DNA from: Rusavskia elegans
Lineage: Eukaryota > Ascomycota > Lecanoromycetes > Teloschistales > Teloschistaceae
Length of the DNA: 64,000 nt
NCBI GenBank assembly: GCA_011316305.1
Contig: SAUG01000044.1
Location: forward strand, 496,001 to 560,000
Direction: 5' to 3'
The notes beneath the pieces are model-generated. The model saw only the letters and a program-made list of their open reading frames with translations, made no database searches and was not told the DNA's origin. Of this stretch, positions 21,600-35,243 are shown one piece after another. The first letter of the stretch is position 1; each line of letters starts with the position of its first letter. Made by a program: the position numbers and the translations under genes.

Positions 21600-23229
21600 T
21601 AGAGTTTTACTATATAGTTAGCTGCAAAATCTTTATATTAAAGATATTGAATAAAGCGTTTAATTACCTAAACTTCGTGTAAAATTCTAAAAACTTTTTG
21701 AATTACCGTTTTAAATTTTCTAAAACGTATTAATACTACGTTCGCTCTTTTTATCATCTATATATCTTTTTTTTTAAAATGTTTTATATGGTACTAGATT
21801 CTTTATCAAAGATATAATATTATAAAAAGAGTTTTTTCATTGTTTTTTATAGAATAGAATACGAAGTATACTTCTAGTTATAAAAGCTAATCTCTCAAAC
21901 TATTACAGTCGCAATAGTATTTACTAGATTTATTAATTTTAAGACTGCCAGTTAATTCAAAAAATATTATAGAGTTTGAAATATTTATAGTTTAGATTTA
22001 ATATTAATTTGAAATAGATATTCTAGAAATATTTCAAATATTATAAAAACTATCGAGTATTCGTTAAAAAAGTATTTGATTTTATTAGTATATCTATTAA
22101 TTTGGATATAATTGGTAAGTAATTAATCAAATTTAAGAAAATACATATATTAATAATAAATACATAGATAATAGCGTTATCTAATAAATTTAATACGAGC
22201 TATAATAACGTCGTGTTCGAGATTTATATAGAAAGTAAAACCGCTAGTTTGTTTAATTTCTTTCTAGTCGTTTCGAATGTTTTATAGTAATTATAATAAT
22301 CTATACAGCGAATCGTTTTAGTTTATTCTACTTGCTATAAAGTAATTCAATACGTCGTTATATATCTATAAATTTGGATTCTAGATTTTAAACGATCAAT
22401 CAAAATTTATAGTATTGACGAATTGTTTTGACTGTAAAAATTGCTTTATATATAAAATATAACAATCAATGACGTATATAACGTAATCTTGAAATATATA
22501 TATATTTATGAAATATAATATTATTTCAGACGAACGATTTTCAAAAAAATAACACCGTTAAAAAATATACAAAATTTCAAAAATATATTATTATTATTGA
22601 TAAAATAAAAAATAAATAAAAGAAACGATTTAAAATTAAATTTAATTATAGTCGAGAAATTTAATAAGAAGTTAAAAGCTCTAGCTATTTGAATACGATA
22701 ATAACTAAATAGATCTATTTTTTCAATCATTATATCTTTTAAATAAAATTAGAAAATCGGTAGAAAATCTAGTTTCGATATATAAAATAGACTTGTAAAT
22801 TAATAGAAATATTAAAAAATTGTTTTATTATTTTAATATCATCAATTAAACCGATATTATAGATAAACTAGACGCTGATTGTTTTTATAATAAAATTGTA
22901 GATAAATTTTTGACTAATCTAAAAAATAGAATTAAAAGAAAAACGAAAAATATATTAATAGCTATAAAGATTTCTATAATATAAAATAGATTTTCAGCGA
23001 TGAAAAATTTAGATTGTTTAATTAGAAAAGAAGAAAATACTAGTTAGTATAAATTTAAAAGAAAATAAAATCTATCCGACTATATTATAGACTTTTCCTT
23101 TATCGATAGAATAAAATTAGTATTATCTAAAAACACTTATAAAAGTCATTTTTATAGATTATATCTATAGAACCAATCGCTATAATCTTCTACTATTATT
23201 TATCTAAAGAAGTACTATAGTATATTGAA
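21600..23229. other. AT-rich unassigned sequence
   Basis: RIP-type DNA. Part of it (about 22,400-22,540) resembles the internal segment of family T at 51,190-51,390, so a decayed family T copy is likely here. The minus-strand frame at 22521-22730 lies in this decayed DNA and is not supported. Confidence 0.4.
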
Positions 23230-23990
23230 CTCGGAATGAGATATGGAAATATCCGACCCGAATCCGACCAGAACGGATTCGGGTCGGATTCGAATCGGAT
23301 TAGATTGGAACTCGGAACGAGATATAGAAACTTTCGATTCGAATCCGTCCCGAACGGGTTCGAGTCGAGTCTGGATCGGATTATAGAATATTTAACCCGA
23401 CTCGTTTTAATTAGATTAGGTTCGGATCGGGAAATACAAAAAATAGTAATTTTTTAGATTAATTCTAGAGAATCTAATATAGACGCTAAAATGGTCTAAA
23501 TATAAATTCTTGCTTCGATATCATTTGAAATACTAAAAATATCTATATACGCTATTTTAGCGCCTATACTAGCGCGATAACCAATTAATTCGTTTTTTAA
23601 ACGGTTGATTCCGCGAAAACCCGTTTATATCCCCACCCGTTTATAACCTAACCCGGAGATATCTCAATCCGGTTCGAGTCGGATCAGAGATCCTAGAAAC
23701 CGACCCGATCTAACCCGTTCCGACGCGTAGATTAGATAGAGAATCGATTCAACCCGATTTAAACGGGTTAGATTCGGAACGGATTTTGAAAGAAATAGTA
23801 GTATTTTAAAAAAATTCTAAAAAATCTAATATAGACGCTAAAAAAGTCTACATAGAACTTCTAGAATCCCTATCTTTTAAAGTACCAGAAAAGTCTATAT
23901 AAGCTAATTTAGCGTCTATACTAGCGCGATAACTAATTAATCTGTCTTTAAACGGGTTTAACCCGCGAAAACTCGTTTATATTCTAACTG
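23230..23990. mobile_element. CTCGGAACG-ended elements, overlapping or tandem copies
   Basis: Starts at CTCGGAATGAGATATGG (23230) and again at CTCGGAACGAGATATAG (about 23,311). Both continue through GGTCGGATTCG repeats and the conserved interior (GACGCTAAA ... TTTAGCG ... ACTAGCGCGATAAC). A second monomer follows from about 23,730 and is cut at 23,990. The related single copy is 57412-57810. The family seems to form dimers here. Confidence 0.55.
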
Positions 23991-26894
23991 TAACGTCCCT
24001 GTATATCAGAAGGCGTTGCGCTCGAGCCTAGCTAAAGTCGTAGACATAGTCCGAACTACTAAATAGTAAAGGAATCCTGGTATAGATTATTATAAATAGC
24101 TCTATATAGCCGTAGAGGTAAGATTATAATATTATAAAGTATCTTCGTTATATAAAGTATTTATAAATAAAAATCAGGATAGTATTTAGTAATTATTTTA
24201 ATAACTAACGAAAAAAACTATCTAATAAAAATAAGTAACGATATATATAGTAAAGGGGCCGACGCGCCCGAAAGGGTCGATCTATTAAGTAAAGGCGACT
24301 CAACGGCTCTAGCGGCCTTAACTATACTAAACTATTAGTTCGTTTATCTAATTAAGAGATATAAATACTTCTATAGAGTTATAGATATAATACGGCCTCT
24401 TTTATAATGCTTTTTATCTAGCGTATTATACTACGGGGTATAAATCTATTTTATCTCTTCCGTCTTTTTCTTTTTCCTTTAAAACTTTATTATATATTGT
24501 TATATTTCGTATTTAAGTCTTTATTTTTATTTACAGCGATATAGTAAAACTATACCGTTTCTTTATAGTTGTATTTCCCGTAATTTATCTAAAATTTATA
24601 AAGTTCTTTCGGATATTAATATTTACGGAAAGTATACGAAGTCTAAGAAATTTTATAATATATTTATATCCGAGGGAATCTATATACTTATAATAATATC
24701 TATTAACCTATTTTTTATCTTACTAATTCTTTTTTAAAAGAAAATATCTCGAGGCCGAGAAAGCCAAATTCTATATCGAGATCAAAGATATTATATCTAT
24801 ATATTCGAATAAAAATAGAGAGAACTAGTTATTATATTTCCGTTAAAAAGAAATCATTAATAATTTATCTACTCGCGAATTAAACCTTTATCGTTTATTT
24901 ATAAAATAAGTTCGTTTGATTTAATATTTTAAAGCTTTAGAAAAGAAAAAGGATAACTTTATTATTTAGAGATAGCGAGTTTAATTAAAATTTAATAAAA
25001 TTAGTAGATTTATATTCTTCGATTCTGTTGGGATTATTATACTATTTGCGTAAAAGAAATCTATTAAACTAATATCGGAATTTAGTAAAGATAATTTTTA
25101 CTATTTTTTAAAAGAGTTTAACTTTTTTTAATCGATAGAGGTAATAAATTTCTAAAAGATTATTTAATTAAAGATTTCTTTATTTACTATTTCTCCTAAT
25201 TTTTCAAATTATATATCTATATCATAAATTAATTCAAGGTTTTCTAATATTTTAGCTAATTTCTATTATTTAGCTACTATTTTATCCTATAACGATAATA
25301 TCGGAAACCAGCTAATATCTTTATCTCTTGCTTATATATTTAGCGTAGGATCTAGTATTCTTTATTCTATTATCGAACTTTAATCTAAACTATAACTATA
25401 GTAACTTTTTTGAATTTTTTTAATATCATCTATCTATAGTTTTTAAATAAGTTTTTAGCTTTTATTATATTTATTTCCAAAATATCAAAAGATATTCGTA
25501 TTTTCTCTAGATTTTGATTTTTTATACTTTTCTATCTTCTTTAAACTTTATATCTAATTTTTAAATTTATTAATAGTTTATAAAAAATACGATATCGAGT
25601 TCTTTATATAATAAGTTTTTATATACGAGGAGGTATATTATCTATAGTTCTATTTTTCATCCCGAAATACTTTTCTATACCGGTATTCTAGAGATCGATT
25701 CTTTTTATTTAATTCCTAGAGTAATATACTATCTAGAGCTCGTAATTAATATAAAGTTCGTAATTCTAATTAATTCGTTTTTTATTTTAACTTTTATTTC
25801 TTTAATTCTGCCGTTATCTATTAGATATTTCAATATATATCTTGCGATCTCTTTATAGAATTCTTTTAAAATTTTATTTTCTTTTTTATTATTTATTAGA
25901 GCTAGTATCTAATATTTTCTGATTTTAATTCTAAACGTTAATATAAAGAGTTCTTCCGTTTCGTATAATATAGATTCCAATACTATTTTTTTTCCCTCTT
26001 TTTATCTTTTGATTCTATAGAATACTATTCTAATCCTTTTTAATCCGATAGATAGATAAAATATTTATAATGATAGCAGGCTTTCTAACTTTTTATTATA
26101 TACTTTCTAGTTTTATTCTTTGGTAATTTCTCTATTACCTCGAACCAGTATTTAGTTATCTCTATTATCTTTTTAGCTAGATAATTTCTTTTAAAATATC
26201 CTGTTTTTCCGTATAAATAATAAGTTTTAGTTCGTAACTCTCTAATCTCGATAGTATTAAATTCTATCGGATCTTCTTCAGATTATTTTTTAATAGATTT
26301 TATTTTACTAATCGCCTGTTTAATAATATATTGTTCGTACTACCTAGTATCAATTTTTATCGCTAATTGAATTAGATCCGCTAGTAAATCTGATTTTTCG
26401 ATTACTACTATAGCTTTTTCAACTCTATTATTAAATTTTTTAAAAAAGTAGACTTTTAAAGATCTATTTCTATATCTACGTAGCATTGTAGAAGAAATGT
26501 TAAAGTAAAAAGTATAAAGAAATGACATTCTAAGCTATAGATATAGAGTTTATCTTTTAAAAACAATCGAATTTCGACTATAAAAAATACTAGCGAGCGT
26601 AAAATGTGGTTCTCTATATACGAATAGAGAAAATTTAATATATAATTTAGGAAATGATAAAAAAGATACTTCTAAAAATTACTCGAAGTTTATTGATTAT
26701 ATTTTTAAATCCAAATTGTTTATATAAACCGCGAAATTTATTTTCATCTAGATTTTATCTTTTATATATTAAAGAATTTAGAAAATTAGTATTTTCAAAA
26801 TCTAATATATAATATTTAGAATATTGTTCGAAAATTCTAAATATAATTTTATTACTAATATCGTCTAAATTCGATTTCGGATAAAAAATTTACT
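23991..26894 (+). mobile_element. RIP-degraded retroelement-like region
   Basis: It begins abruptly at TGTAACGTCCCTG, a TG start typical of an LTR, exactly where the preceding element is broken. A TATA-like stretch follows (24,430-24,450). From about 24,750 the plus strand reads as a charged, helical, gag-like protein riddled with stops. No RT, RNase H or integrase motif and no second LTR was found, so class and right end are uncertain. The minus-strand frame at 26340-26528 is probably chance. Confidence 0.35.
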
Positions 26895-26902
26895 TTTAAA
26901 TT

Positions 26903-29429
26903 TAAACTGGCCGTCGGATCGGATTTCGAACTCGGATTAAAAGAACCGACCCGATCCGGATCGGTTCCGACTTTTCTAGATACCGAACCGAATCGGATTA
27001 GATTTTTCTAGAATTTAATCTAATTCGATTCCGGATTAAATTCGTATTTCCGGATTTAACCCGCTAAAACCGCTAAACACTAATATAAAAGTATTATACT
27101 AATATTAAAAAATAAGTATTTTTTTATATTAATATAGATTAGCCTAGTAAACTTTTTATTTAGTATTATTATAAGAATATATATAGATAATATATTTTTT
27201 TTAAACTCTTATTTCTTTTCTGAATAACTAATTAGATAGTCTAATATTTTTTTCTATATTTTTATCTTTATTTTCTCTATATTTTTATTATTATCCGCCT
27301 CCGTCTTTTCTTCTATATCTTTATTACAACTATTAAATTTAATTTTTCTAGCTAAACTATTATTACATTTAAATTTAATATTATTTTATATAGAAAAATA
27401 TCTTTCTATTATCCAATCCTTTATAGTAACTTTAATAATATTATTACTATTTTTATCTTTCTTTCTATAAAAAGATTTAATATATTTATTAGCCGTATTT
27501 TCGCTATAACTAAATTCTTTAGTAAACGCCGTCTATTTCTCTAAAAAGTCTAGAATACTAGCGAACTGAAATTTTTAGAAGCCGATATAATAGATTATTT
27601 GATATTAGATAATATTTAATGATTTAAATTATATATTTTATTAAATTACTCTATTTAAACTATCAATAGCTATATTAGATTAGAGAAAGTATCAGAAATA
27701 GATTTTTCTATATTAGATAGCTCTATTTATATTTAATATATTATTTTAATATATTATCTCGTTCTATTTCTATTCTATCTATTCGATAGTTATCGTCTTT
27801 TCTATAGCTTCTATAAAAACTTTAGTACGTAGATCGTTTTTATAGTATAATATTATATATAGATCAGTATTTAGTATAATATATATTATCTAATTATATT
27901 ACTATAGATTTTTTTCTCTATTTTATAATCTATTTTCTACTTTCTAGTATTCTATTCTAATACGGCCCTCGTTTCTATATTTACGCTTTTCTAGAAATCT
28001 ATTCCTTTAAACTTCTTATAGTATTTATATATTATAATACGATCTATAACTAATTTATATTTTATAGATAGTAGTTTTAATTTGGATATAGTAGATAATA
28101 TACTAAATAATATAGTAGAGTAATATAATTAGTAACTATAGAATTATCTAAAAGCACTATATATTATAGTAGTAAAATACGCTAGAAACTTAAAGAAATA
28201 TATAGACTCGCTTAGAATTTTAATCTTCTAGCCGGAATATAGCCGACGATTATCTAAATAAATTTATTTTATTTCTAATCTTCAATTTTATTATAATTAA
28301 CTACTATAATAAAATATTAGTATATTACTTACCGTAATATATTATATTATACTCTATTATTAATCTTTTATTTTTTCCATTTATTGCAGAGAAATTTATA
28401 GTATATATAAATCTAAATAGAAATCGAAGTTAAAGTAATATAGATAATTATATAATAATACTTAAACCATTTTAAATAAGAAATTAATTCCGTTTTATAG
28501 AAATACAGCGAAGATTTAAGAAAATAGAATCGAGAAAAATAAAAAGAAAAATAAAAAGAAAAATAAAAAGTAATTTTATAGTATTATAGTACCGATACTA
28601 TTCTAGAATAATATATTCTAAATAGTCTGGCTAATAATCTATCGAAAGAAACGTAAATAGAAGTTTAGAACCGTCGGTTTTCGAGAAATCCGTAGATATT
28701 AAAAGAGCTTCGAACCTTTTATTTCTAAAGTACCTTTTACTAGATTATATCGCGAAATTTTTACCGACGTCGCTACCGTATATATAAATAGAAGGATCGT
28801 TTAAATATAAAATATAGCGTTAGTAGTTCTATAAAATATAATAGAAAGATATATAGTTACTTTTTTAATAAGTAAAGTAATTATCTTATAATATTACTAT
28901 ATATATTCGACTATATTTATTTTTTATAAATTATTAACTAGCCGTAATCTATATTAAACGTATTACTATTTAGTAGAAAAACGTCTAGTTTATTAAAAGA
29001 TTAATAAAGAATCTAGAGATATAGTCGGGAATATAATAATAGCTAGTTAATAATAAACTTTAAAGAATTAAAAGCTTTAGAGAAAAAAAAGATATCTATA
29101 GAATTATTTAGAAGAAGATATTACTATTTATATAGTATCGATAGATATATTAATATTTATAGATAATCGTTATATAAACAAAGATTAAATAGATTATATT
29201 ACCGTTTTATATTATCTATAATTTCTTCCTTTTTTAACTATCTAATATAATTATAAATCGGGTCGAATCGGATTTCCGTTAGTTTCTATTCTATAATTCG
29301 ATCCGACTTTCGATTCTAATATTAGAAATCGATCTATACTATTTAGCGTGTCGGGTCGAACCAATTTACTAAAACTCGGATCGGGTTTCCGAAATACTAA
29401 CGGGAACCCGTATCGAAATGGCCAGTCTA
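26903..29429. mobile_element. 2.5-kb hAT-like element, complete ends
   Basis: Ends TAAACTGGCC and GGCCAGTCTA with perfect 8-bp duplications TTTAAATT (26895-26902 and 29430-29437). It is the longest uninterrupted member of the TAGACTGGCC family. The interior (27,100-29,250) is not the simple GGTCGG repeat but coding-like AT-rich sequence shared with 14145-18010, so it is the likely autonomous form whose transposase has been destroyed. I could not identify the transposase motif. Confidence 0.8.
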
Positions 29430-29437
29430 TTTAAATT

Positions 29438-32398
29438 ATAAAATTTTATATAAAAGAAAAAAATTATCGCGAATATCGCTATTACGAAACTTTATTTTTA
29501 GAATGAATATATTAGACTATTCAATATATTATAAAATCATTGTATAATTTATATAAATTAGCAAAGGAGAAAGATACTAGACTATTAGATAAAAACCACA
29601 AAAGATTTCGGCGGGTAAAAAATCTTTTATATAAAAATAAATTTAAACGAAAAATACGAAAATCGAGAAAGTAGATAAATATTTTTGAATAGGATATTTA
29701 ATAGTGTTAGCTCTATATTCTACGTTTTATTCTCCGCGAAAACTTTTTTTTTTATTTATATTGTTAAATCCCGGATTAAATATAGTAGAAAATGAAAAGT
29801 TTCTAAAGTTACGAAACGTTAAAATATTATATAAAATAGTATTCAAAAGTTTCCTTTATTTTTTAAATATATCGATATCGAGATAAACGCCGGAAAAAAA
29901 GTAAATAAAAGAAATAGAAATGGAAATAGAAATAATAAGATAGTGAAATTATATAAAAACTTTACTATCAACTATATTAGCGGTAAATCGCTATTTCGAT
30001 AGATTTCTAATTTTGCGATAATATTAGAAACTGCCGATAAAAAATAAAATGGATTAAAAATATATTTCTTTATATCAAAAATATAAATATTTATTGTATT
30101 TTCGATATAGATATTTCGATACGTTTTTATAGATATTAGAATTCTCTTTTTTTCTATTTATATCGCCGGATCTATCCGTTTTATAGTATTTTCGATTTCG
30201 TTTTTAATATATAGATATTTTAATTTTCTCTATCCTTTAAACTATATTTTCTATCGTAGTTTCTTTTTCCATAACTTTTTTTCTATTTTTTCTCGCTGTA
30301 GTCCTTTCGGCTTTCTATTTTCGTACTATCTATACGTATAAAAACGAAAGAAATTAGACTATCGGCATCAAAAATAGCGATATTAGAAAAATTTAACGAA
30401 AGAAAATAGAAAAGAAAACGGAAAGAAAACGAATCGAATAAAAAAAAGAGAAAAAAACAAAATAAAAATTCGAAGAACTAAATTATAAAAGAATTCTATA
30501 AAAGAAATCAAAAAGAAATTTGAAAATCGATTCCAATAAAGAAAATATATAATAGAAATCGACGAGAAAATCTTTATACGTAATTTTAATAAAAACTTTT
30601 AGCGTAAACAATATATAACAATTTAGATTAAACGAAATATAAAATAAAATCTATAATATTATAAATATTTCTATAAAAGTTTCTATTTAATATTAAATCT
30701 AATTAGATAAAAAAATTATCTAAAAAGTTTTAGTAATAAAATATTTTCTACGATCGAGATAAACAATATTAAATAAATACTTTTTATCCAATTTCCAACG
30801 TTTATACTAGATTTTTTAAAATCTGGTAGTATATATCTATAGCTACTTTTTATATAATCTCAAATTTAGAATTGAATAAAGTAAATCTAAAAAAAACTAC
30901 TAAATAAATAGATAAAAAAAACATTTATATTAAATTATTTATCAAATATAAAATACAAATTTATTTGATAACCGCTAGCGAGTTGATAAAATAGTATTTA
31001 GTATTTACTACGCAGTAGTATCGTTATTATCAATCAAATACTTTAGCACGTCTATATAAATCAGAAAAGCACACGTATAAAAAAATGGAAAAATATTAAT
31101 AGCAAAAGCTATCAGAATATTATTCTGCTAAAACTAATATATCTGGTTAGTTTTTTTTCTATATCTTTTTATCGATTATATATCTACGCGATCGCTTGCT
31201 ATTCTATCGAATTCGTCATTAGATACCACGTATCTTTATACTGTTTTATCCGTATTATAAACAAATAACCAGTGGCGCTGTTTCGTATCCGCTAGTATAG
31301 CGGTCAATATAGCTAAATTCTCTATATATATACTTTTTCAGAACAATTCTACCTATAAATTAAAAGATATTATTATCTCTTTTACTATTTTCAGCTTCAA
31401 ACCCCGCTTTATTTTTTTTTAACTTTTTCTATTTATAGCAACGAAACTTTTAAATATTAAAATTCTAATAGAATCTAATAGAAATAGCTAATATAGAAGC
31501 CGTTTATAGTTTGTTACAAAGATAGACGTGCTGTAAAGATGGTCAAATTGAAGTATCTTCTATTAAACTCGAACGAGATAGTCAAATCGTTCGATATTTA
31601 CGGCAAAAATCGACAGTTTAAAAGTCTAAAACTTTCTAGTAGCTATTTACGCTTTGTTAATCGAAATCTGATAATCTTTAATAGATAATACAATATATTC
31701 GTTTATAGAGTTGATTATTTTTACTATACGTATAAATACCGAACGCCACTAGTCGAATCTATAAATCCGTCGCTTTTTTCGCGAATCTACTTTTAGCTGC
31801 TCCGTATACTATATTTGAAATTTTACTAAACTTTTCGAAAATTTTAGAAATAGATTATTATATTATATGGCGGTCAATCTATAAATTCTAATCGTCAAAT
31901 ATAATCTAGTATATCAAAAGTAAAATCGCTTTCGCAGTAAACCAATTGATAAACGGATAAAAGTTATATTATAAAATTAAATCTAATTATATTTCTTTAT
32001 ATCTTCGTATTTTATCTGATTTCTTTTTAATTTATTAATTGACATATATCAGTTTTTAGTTCTAGATTGTATAAACGTTTTAGTTTAAACCAATCAGCTT
32101 GCGCGTAGTAGAATTGCGCAAGTTTCTTTTTGAAAATCGTTTCTACTATTACTTTCAGCTGCGTATCGAACAATAATTGCTCGCCACGTAGTATCTGCTT
32201 TTCCGGCGCCTTTTGCCTGCGAGTTTATCTAGCGAAAACGATTTGATATTTACCTAATAAAAAAAAACTCCTATATCTATATAGTAATCAATTAAAAAAG
32301 ATAATTAGAAAATGATATTGAAAAAAAAAAGAAGTCAGAAACTATATATTGATAAAAATTTTCAAAGAAATAAATTTTTAAATCGATAATCTCTTTAA
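29438..32398. other. AT-rich unassigned sequence
   Basis: About 3 kb of RIP-type DNA with no terminal repeats that I can pair. The segment 31,480-32,260 keeps somewhat more CpA/TpG than its neighbours. The frame at 29704-29886 is short and unsupported. Confidence 0.4.
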
Positions 32399-32729
32399 AA
32401 GATTTCTATCTATTTTTATATTGAGTTTATACATATATATATATATATATAAATATTCCAGTAACGTTATATTCGGTAATAATTATTGTATTTTTCGTAT
32501 AAAAAAATCTTCGCAGCTAAAGATATATAGTTCGTCAGATAAAATTTATAATTTAGTTAATTATTTCTATTGAACTATTTTCTTTTTTATTCGATTACGA
32601 ACTTTATACAATATTGAAATACTATAGATTTTTTCTTCGAAAGTGAAAAATAGCAATAAATATCTAGTATTTCCGCTATAGCCATCTACAATACTATAAA
32701 ATAATTATCTATAGTTCTTATCTCGGCTA
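32399..32729. mobile_element. Family T element, left part of an interrupted copy
   Basis: Colinear with the reverse complement of 49863-51494 (matching internal motifs ATATAGTTCGTCAG and CGATTACGAA). It breaks at 32,729 and resumes at 47,218 with the expected next sequence, so everything between is later insertion. Confidence 0.7.
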
Positions 32730-32737
32730 TATCTATT

Positions 32738-33099
32738 TAGAATGGCCGTCGAATCGAGTTATTCTAGGATTCGACCCGCTAAAATCGCCAAGACCTATTA
32801 TAAAATTAGAATTCAAATATTAAAGTATAGCTTTAGTATAAAAATTATATCTATCTATTTAAAAGTATTCTAGTTAATTAAAATCGCTAGCTAAAAGGGT
32901 TTCAATTAGATTGAATATATTATCTAAATATATTACTTTATAGAAAACTAATTAACTATTTTATTTAATAATAAATTATAAGATTATACTATATATAGAA
33001 ATTTTAATAAATCGGATCGAATTTCTATTAAATTCTATTTTATAATCCGATTTAACTTTTAGTTTTAATATTGGAATCCGACCCGAAGTAGCCAGTCTA
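32738..33099. mobile_element. hAT-like element, its right target copy split by gypsy A
   Basis: Ends TAGAATGGCC and AGCCAGTCTA. The left target octamer is TATCTATT (32730-32737). The right octamer is not contiguous: T at 33100 is followed by gypsy A, and ATCTATT is found at 47218-47224 just after the gypsy A target duplication. This fixes the order of insertion. Confidence 0.85.
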
Positions 33100-33100
33100 T

Positions 33101-33590
33101 TATTATAAACACAGACGGCGTACCTTCGAAAACAGAAAAGTATTTAGTATAGCGCTAGATTTCCTATTACGCCTCGACAGATAGAGATATATAGAACGGC
33201 TTTAGTATTAATATTAAAGAATATCTTAGTTATTTTAGTAAATAAATACTCTAAATACTCTAATTTTAGTTATTTTAATAAATAAATACTATTTATATCC
33301 TGATTTGAGTTATTTTAATAAGTAAATATATTAAGATAAAACCTAGTTTAGTCGTTTTAATTAGTAAATAGTCTGAATAGTAGAGGATTTTATTATCTAT
33401 ATAAACTTCGAACTCGAAGTTTTTATAGCTTATAATTAATTTTTTAGTTATCGCTATATATTACTCTAGTAATTAAACTAATTTATTTTTATATTAATTT
33501 AAATTATTATCTATTATATTTCTCTTTATTGATATACTAATAACTGTAACTAACTTTTAGAGATACTAAACTTTTTAGTAGCTTGTAATA
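33101..33590 (+). repeat. 5' LTR of gypsy A
   Basis: Starts TATTATAAACACAGACGG (TG to TA by RIP) and ends TTGTAATA. It aligns along its length with 46724-47212, including the repeated GTTATTTTAGTAAATAAATA blocks. Confidence 0.88.
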
Positions 33591-33649
33591 TTTTAAATAC
33601 CTTTAGAGTATCTATTATAGGTTAACGTCAAATCCCTGCTCTAAATAAT

Positions 33650-35024
33650 TCTAACTTTATAGTAAAAAATCCAGGATCTAAAAGAAAAGAAATCTAGATA
33701 AAAAACGTAGATAGTAGTAATAAAAAAAATAATATTCCTTCTATTAGCTATCGATTATATAGTATTAAAGTTAATAAACTCGATAAATACTATAGAGATT
33801 ATAATAAACTGAAAGACTAGTTCGTATAATTAGATATATACTTTATATTCTATTTTATACCCGAAAAGAAAAAAACTTTCTTCGCTATATTCTACCTTCG
33901 AAGATAAATCTAGTACTAGATAAAACCTCTCCTTCGTTAGTATATAGACGACGAAGAAGATAATAAACGTATTTTTATATAGTTCGTAAAATTTAAAAAA
34001 GCTATTCGTAATATTTTCGGAATTTTAAATAAAATCTAAACTATCAAACGTTTTATTTAATATTTTTAGTAGAAAAACGTAGTATCTAACTATATTATAT
34101 AGTTTAGAGAATAGATACTACTAATAGAATAGAACGATAATACCTTATATATAATATTTAGATAAAGATTTTAAAAATAAATAAAAGATAAATTTATATA
34201 AAATAGTCGAATATATAATATACTAGATAAACTAATTTAAATATCTACCGATCTCGATAATAAACTATATAAAAGAGATATAGAAAAATACTATAATAGA
34301 AGACTACGAGGTAATACCGGACGTTATTTAGGAAGGTTCTATAGAAGATAGTATCTAAATAATAAATAGTCTATAAAAAACTACTATAGACCTATACTAA
34401 TAGAACTAGACTCTATATAATAGCGATATAAAGGAAAGAACTTTAAAAATAGTAAAAGAAATAAAAATTCTAAGACGAACTATAACTATAGTAAACTAGA
34501 CCACTTTATAAAAAAATATCGATTAAATATAGTATAACGATAATAGTTTAATACCACGCTATGGAAATCTAAAGACTAGTAAAAAATACTTTTAGAAGAC
34601 GACGACAGTAGCTCTAACCCTAGAAAACCAGTTCTAATTAAAAAATTCACGTTTATAAAAAATAATAAAATTCTATAGAAAACGACGATAAATAATACTT
34701 TACTACGAATATTAATAGAACTAACTAAATAAAAAGCCGCCTCTAAATAGATATCTATAATAGAAGACGTTTAATAAACGAGACAGAAAATTTCTTATCT
34801 AGAAGTCTATAATAAAAAATTAGTAAAAAAAGGATTTATAGTAATCTATAAAGGATTTAAAGCTGTTTTTAAAATATATATTAATAATGAATATCTATAG
34901 AACGACTAATAGGATTGAAAAGTAAATAATATCGTCGATATATTAGAAAAAGAACTAGAAAGTAACGTCTTTAAAGAGAAAATTATTTCTAAACCGATAT
35001 TAAAAAAAAGAAATATAATAATAG
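33650..35024 (+). pseudogene. Gypsy A gag remnant
   Basis: The plus-strand frame reads as a Ty3-type capsid domain from about 33,660, with many stops at former Trp/Gln codons. A nucleocapsid zinc knuckle is at about 34,478-34,530: the remaining LDHF and KKYR segments fit CX2CX4HX4C, with the Cys codons now Tyr and the Gly now Ser, as G-to-A RIP would give. Element B is inserted right after it. Confidence 0.7.
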
Positions 35025-35028
35025 AAGA

Positions 35029-35243
35029 TATAGAATTCCAAGCTGATTTCCTATAACTATGGAAGAGTGAGGCAGTTATGTATACAAGTATTTCCACGCT
35101 AGATCTATACCCGCTCCTATACCCGCTTTTATAATTAGCGACCGGATCAGTTAGTATCCGAATTCGTATATAACTATATAATCTAGATATATATTCTATA
35201 ACCCTTTAAACCGTTTATATAATTTAGAACCTTAACTACTATA
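35029..35243 (-). repeat. LTR of gypsy B (3' LTR in element orientation)
   Basis: The same length as 42216-42430, with differences mostly C/T and G/A. It adjoins the polypurine tract. Confidence 0.9.
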